Shown: positions 6,017-7,877 of the stretch, piece by piece
Position numbering within the stretch: the stretch's first letter is position 1
How the letters are laid out: every line of letters begins with the position of its first letter
Source: an uncultured Methylotenera sp.
GTDB lineage: Bacteria; Pseudomonadota; Gammaproteobacteria; Burkholderiales; Methylophilaceae
Direction: 5' to 3'
Length of the DNA stretch: 7,877 nucleotides
Assembly (NCBI GenBank): GCA_937957775.1
Contig: CALFXV010000100.1
Span: 1-7,877, forward strand
Notes under the pieces: generated by a model
Databases searched by the model: none
What the model was told of the DNA's origin: nothing
Seen by the model: the letters and a program-made list of their open reading frames with translations, nothing else
Made by a program: the position numbers and the translations under genes

Positions 6017-7699
6017 ATGTACAAGTATGACGAAATAGACCAAAGGCTAGTAGACGAGCGCGTTGCGCAATACCGTGATCAGACCAAACGCTATTTAGCC
6101 GGTGAACTAAGCGATGAGGAATTTCGTCCTTTGCGTTTGCAAAACGGCTTGTACATACAACGTCATGCTCCTATGTTAAGAATTGCCGTGCCCTACGGCA
6201 TGCTATCCAGCAAACAGTTGCACAAGTTAGCCGACATTGCCAGTCAATACGACAAGGCTTACGGCCACTTTAGTACCCGACAAAACCTGCAACTTAACTG
6301 GCCTTTGCTGGAAGACGTGCCAGATATCTTAGCTGAATTGGCCAAGGTGGAAATGCACGCCATTCAGACCTCAGGCAACTGCATACGTAACATCACCACC
6401 GATCAATTTGCCGGCGTTGCCCCTGACGAAGTCGTCGACCCGCGCGCCATGGCTGAAGTGATGCGTCAGTGGAGTACCTTCCACCCCGAATTTGCCCTCT
6501 TACCGCGCAAATTTAAAATCGCCGTGTCCGGTACCAAACAAGACCGAGCCATCGTGCAAGCGCACGACATAGGCATGGAGTTTTATTTAGACGACCAACA
6601 ACAATTGGCCATTAAAGTGTGGGTGGGCGGCGGCTTAGGTCGTACGCCTATTTTGGGCACCGTGATACGTGAGCACTTGGAGTGGCAACACGCACTGACC
6701 TATTGCGAGGCCATCGTTCGCGTTTATAACTTGCACGGTAGGCGCGATAACGCCTACAAAGCGCGCATTAAAATTTTAGTCAAAGCCTTGGGTATAGACG
6801 AATTTAAGCGCCAAGTGGAAGAAGAGTGGGCTCATTTAAAAGACGCGCCCAACACCATCACGGAAGCGGAATTAGCACGAGTAGCAATGCATTTTGAACC
6901 CATGCCTTATGAGGCATTAGCTCAGCATGATGCGTCCTACGATGCCGCCATCGCCAGCAACCCGGCATTTGCCGCTTGGGCTAAACGCAGCTTGCACGCC
7001 CATAAAATACCAGGTTACCGCGCCGTGACTCTGTCATTAAAAACCCACGGTCAAGCGCCGGGCGATGCCAGCAGTGAACAAATGCATGCCGTGGCAGACT
7101 TGGCGGCACAATACAGTTTCGGCGAATTGCGTGTCTCGCACGAACAAAACCTCATTTTAGCCGACGTCAAATTAAGCGATGCTTTTGCCCTATGGGAAAA
7201 AGCGCGCGCGCATGGCTTAGCCTCGCCTAACGTCGGCCTATTAACCGACATCATATGCTGCCCGGGCGGCGACTTTTGTAGCTTAGCCAACGCGAAAAGC
7301 ATTCCGATTGCGCAAGCCATACAAATGCAATTCGATAATTTGGATTACTTACACGACATAGGCGAGCTGGAATTGAATATTTCCGGCTGCATGAACGCCT
7401 GCGGTCACCATCACATCGGCCACATCGGCATCTTGGGCATAGATAAAGACGGTTCCGAATGGTACCAAGTAACCTTAGGCGGCAGTCAAGGTAACCAAGC
7501 TAGCCTAGGCACGGTCATAGGACCTTCTTTCTCGGCCGAAGAAATGCCACAGGTGGTGGAAAAATTAATCTCGGTTTACTTATCCGAGCGCAATGGCGAA
7601 GAACGTTTCATTGATACCGTTCGACGCTTAGGCATAGCCCCATTCAAAGCCCATGTTTACGCAGATAAAAATGCAGCAAAAGCGGAGGGCATAGCATGA
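6017..7699 (+). CDS. cysI: Siroheme/4Fe-4S sulfite reductase (nitrite/sulfite reductase family), CysI-type
   Basis: The 560-residue cytoplasmic enzyme would carry out the six-electron reduction of sulfite to sulfide. It has two ferredoxin-like half domains and two siroheme/iron-sulfur domains in the usual repeat order. Cluster ligands are Cys415 and Cys421 (CPGGDFC) and Cys458 and Cys462 (SGCMNACGHHH), giving the C-x5-C and C-x3-C pattern. Basic residues expected around siroheme and substrate are in STRQNLQL (Arg88), NCIRNITTD (Arg124) and LPRKFKIAVSG (Lys165, Lys167). The link to cysB and a DUF934-like gene favours sulfite over nitrite as the main substrate. No CysJ flavoprotein is in view, so the electron donor is unknown. 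No strong ribosome binding site precedes the ATG. The TGA overlaps the next ATG by 4 bp. Confidence 0.93.
   Translation: MYKYDEIDQRLVDERVAQYRDQTKRYLAGELSDEEFRPLRLQNGLYIQRHAPMLRIAVPYGMLSSKQLHKLADIASQYDKAYGHFSTRQNLQLNWPLLEDVPDILAELAKVEMHAIQTSGNCIRNITTDQFAGVAPDEVVDPRAMAEVMRQWSTFHPEFALLPRKFKIAVSGTKQDRAIVQAHDIGMEFYLDDQQQLAIKVWVGGGLGRTPILGTVIREHLEWQHALTYCEAIVRVYNLHGRRDNAYKARIKILVKALGIDEFKRQVEEEWAHLKDAPNTITEAELARVAMHFEPMPYEALAQHDASYDAAIASNPAFAAWAKRSLHAHKIPGYRAVTLSLKTHGQAPGDASSEQMHAVADLAAQYSFGELRVSHEQNLILADVKLSDAFALWEKARAHGLASPNVGLLTDIICCPGGDFCSLANAKSIPIAQAIQMQFDNLDYLHDIGELELNISGCMNACGHHHIGHIGILGIDKDGSEWYQVTLGGSQGNQASLGTVIGPSFSAEEMPQVVEKLISVYLSERNGEERFIDTVRRLGIAPFKAHVYADKNAAKAEGIA
7684..7688 (+). promoter_or_regulatory. 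Strong ribosome binding site before the DUF934-like gene
   Basis: GGAGG lies inside the last codons of cysI, 7 nt before the overlapping ATG at 7696. It is the clearest Shine-Dalgarno sequence in the window and fixes the start of the next gene. Confidence 0.8.
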
Positions 7700-7877
7700 G
7701 CCATCTAATTAGCCTGCAAGCCGGTGTGGCTAACATTACTGAGGATGCATGGCAATTCGTCGCCTTGCCACCTTCGCAACAGGAAGTGCGCAAACAAGCG
7801 GGCAAAGTTGTTTTATTCAAATTGACCGGCGAACAAACCGTTACGCCAGAACAAATCGCTGGCACGCTTATTCCAGC
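7696..7877 (+). CDS. DUF934-like protein, N-terminal part (cut by window end)
   Basis: Sixty codons are visible before the window ends, without a stop. The ATG overlaps the cysI stop as ATGA, and a GGAGG 7 nt upstream confirms the start. The peptide begins MSHLISLQAG and contains ITEDAWQFVALPP (14-26), like the start of DUF934 proteins, which in proteobacteria commonly follow cysI and precede cysH. The biochemical role of DUF934 is not established; its position suggests an accessory part in sulfite reduction or siroheme-enzyme function. The family call rests on this short motif and on gene order, so it is probable, not certain. Confidence 0.68.
   Translation, partial: MSHLISLQAGVANITEDAWQFVALPPSQQEVRKQAGKVVLFKLTGEQTVTPEQIAGTLIP

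Noticed and set aside
7644..7865. A 73-codon minus-strand frame over the end of cysI and the next gene
   Set aside because: It is antisense to two well-supported coding regions, has Cys-rich unnatural composition and no start signal.

Overview
The window most resembles a stretch of betaproteobacterial chromosome of moderate G+C (close to half, judged by eye). The reasons are the CysB-type regulator, the single-chain siroheme sulfite reductase with the Cys-Pro-Gly-Gly-Asp-Phe-Cys and SGCMNACGHHH cluster motifs, and the DUF934-like gene overlapping its end. A genus cannot be named from the sequence alone. The window starts at a contig end: bases 1-15 are Illumina adapter, not genome.

Left part, minus strand (136-5043): reading in the direction of transcription, the genes are cysB (LysR-type sulfur regulator), a small DUF302-type lipoprotein, fhs (formate-tetrahydrofolate ligase), yigZ (IMPACT/UPF0029 family) and an AI-2E-family membrane permease. 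The lipoprotein and fhs overlap by one base. The fhs stop codon directly abuts the yigZ start codon in the same frame. cysB is 35 bp upstream of the lipoprotein with no convincing terminator between them, so these four may share a transcript. The AI-2E gene has its own plausible promoter and ribosome binding site. Between the AI-2E stop and the contig end there is only a questionable, truncated, very hydrophobic reading frame.

Centre (5044-5189): a 146-bp divergent control region. It holds a good minus-strand promoter for cysB, an extended -10 promoter for the plus-strand genes, and one perfect 17-bp inverted repeat at 5098-5114. The repeat sits inside the cysB promoter and just upstream of the other promoter. 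This is the arrangement expected if CysB represses itself and activates the sulfur genes.

Right part, plus strand (5190-7877): a TSUP (TauE/SafE) anion permease, then a cysI-type sulfite/nitrite reductase, then the start of a DUF934-like gene overlapping cysI by 4 bp and cut by the window end. Together with cysB this is an assimilatory sulfur module: CysB senses sulfur status, the permease moves sulfate, sulfite or a related anion, and CysI reduces sulfite to sulfide. The rest of the pathway (for example cysH and cysDN) probably lies to the right, outside the window.

No clearly new biological system is visible. The best leads are the shared operator, the role of the permease, the lipoprotein between cysB and fhs, the stop-start contact at fhs/yigZ, and an excess of the palindrome GCCGGC. 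There is no tRNA, rRNA, CRISPR array or insertion sequence, and no gene-free stretch over 300 bp.
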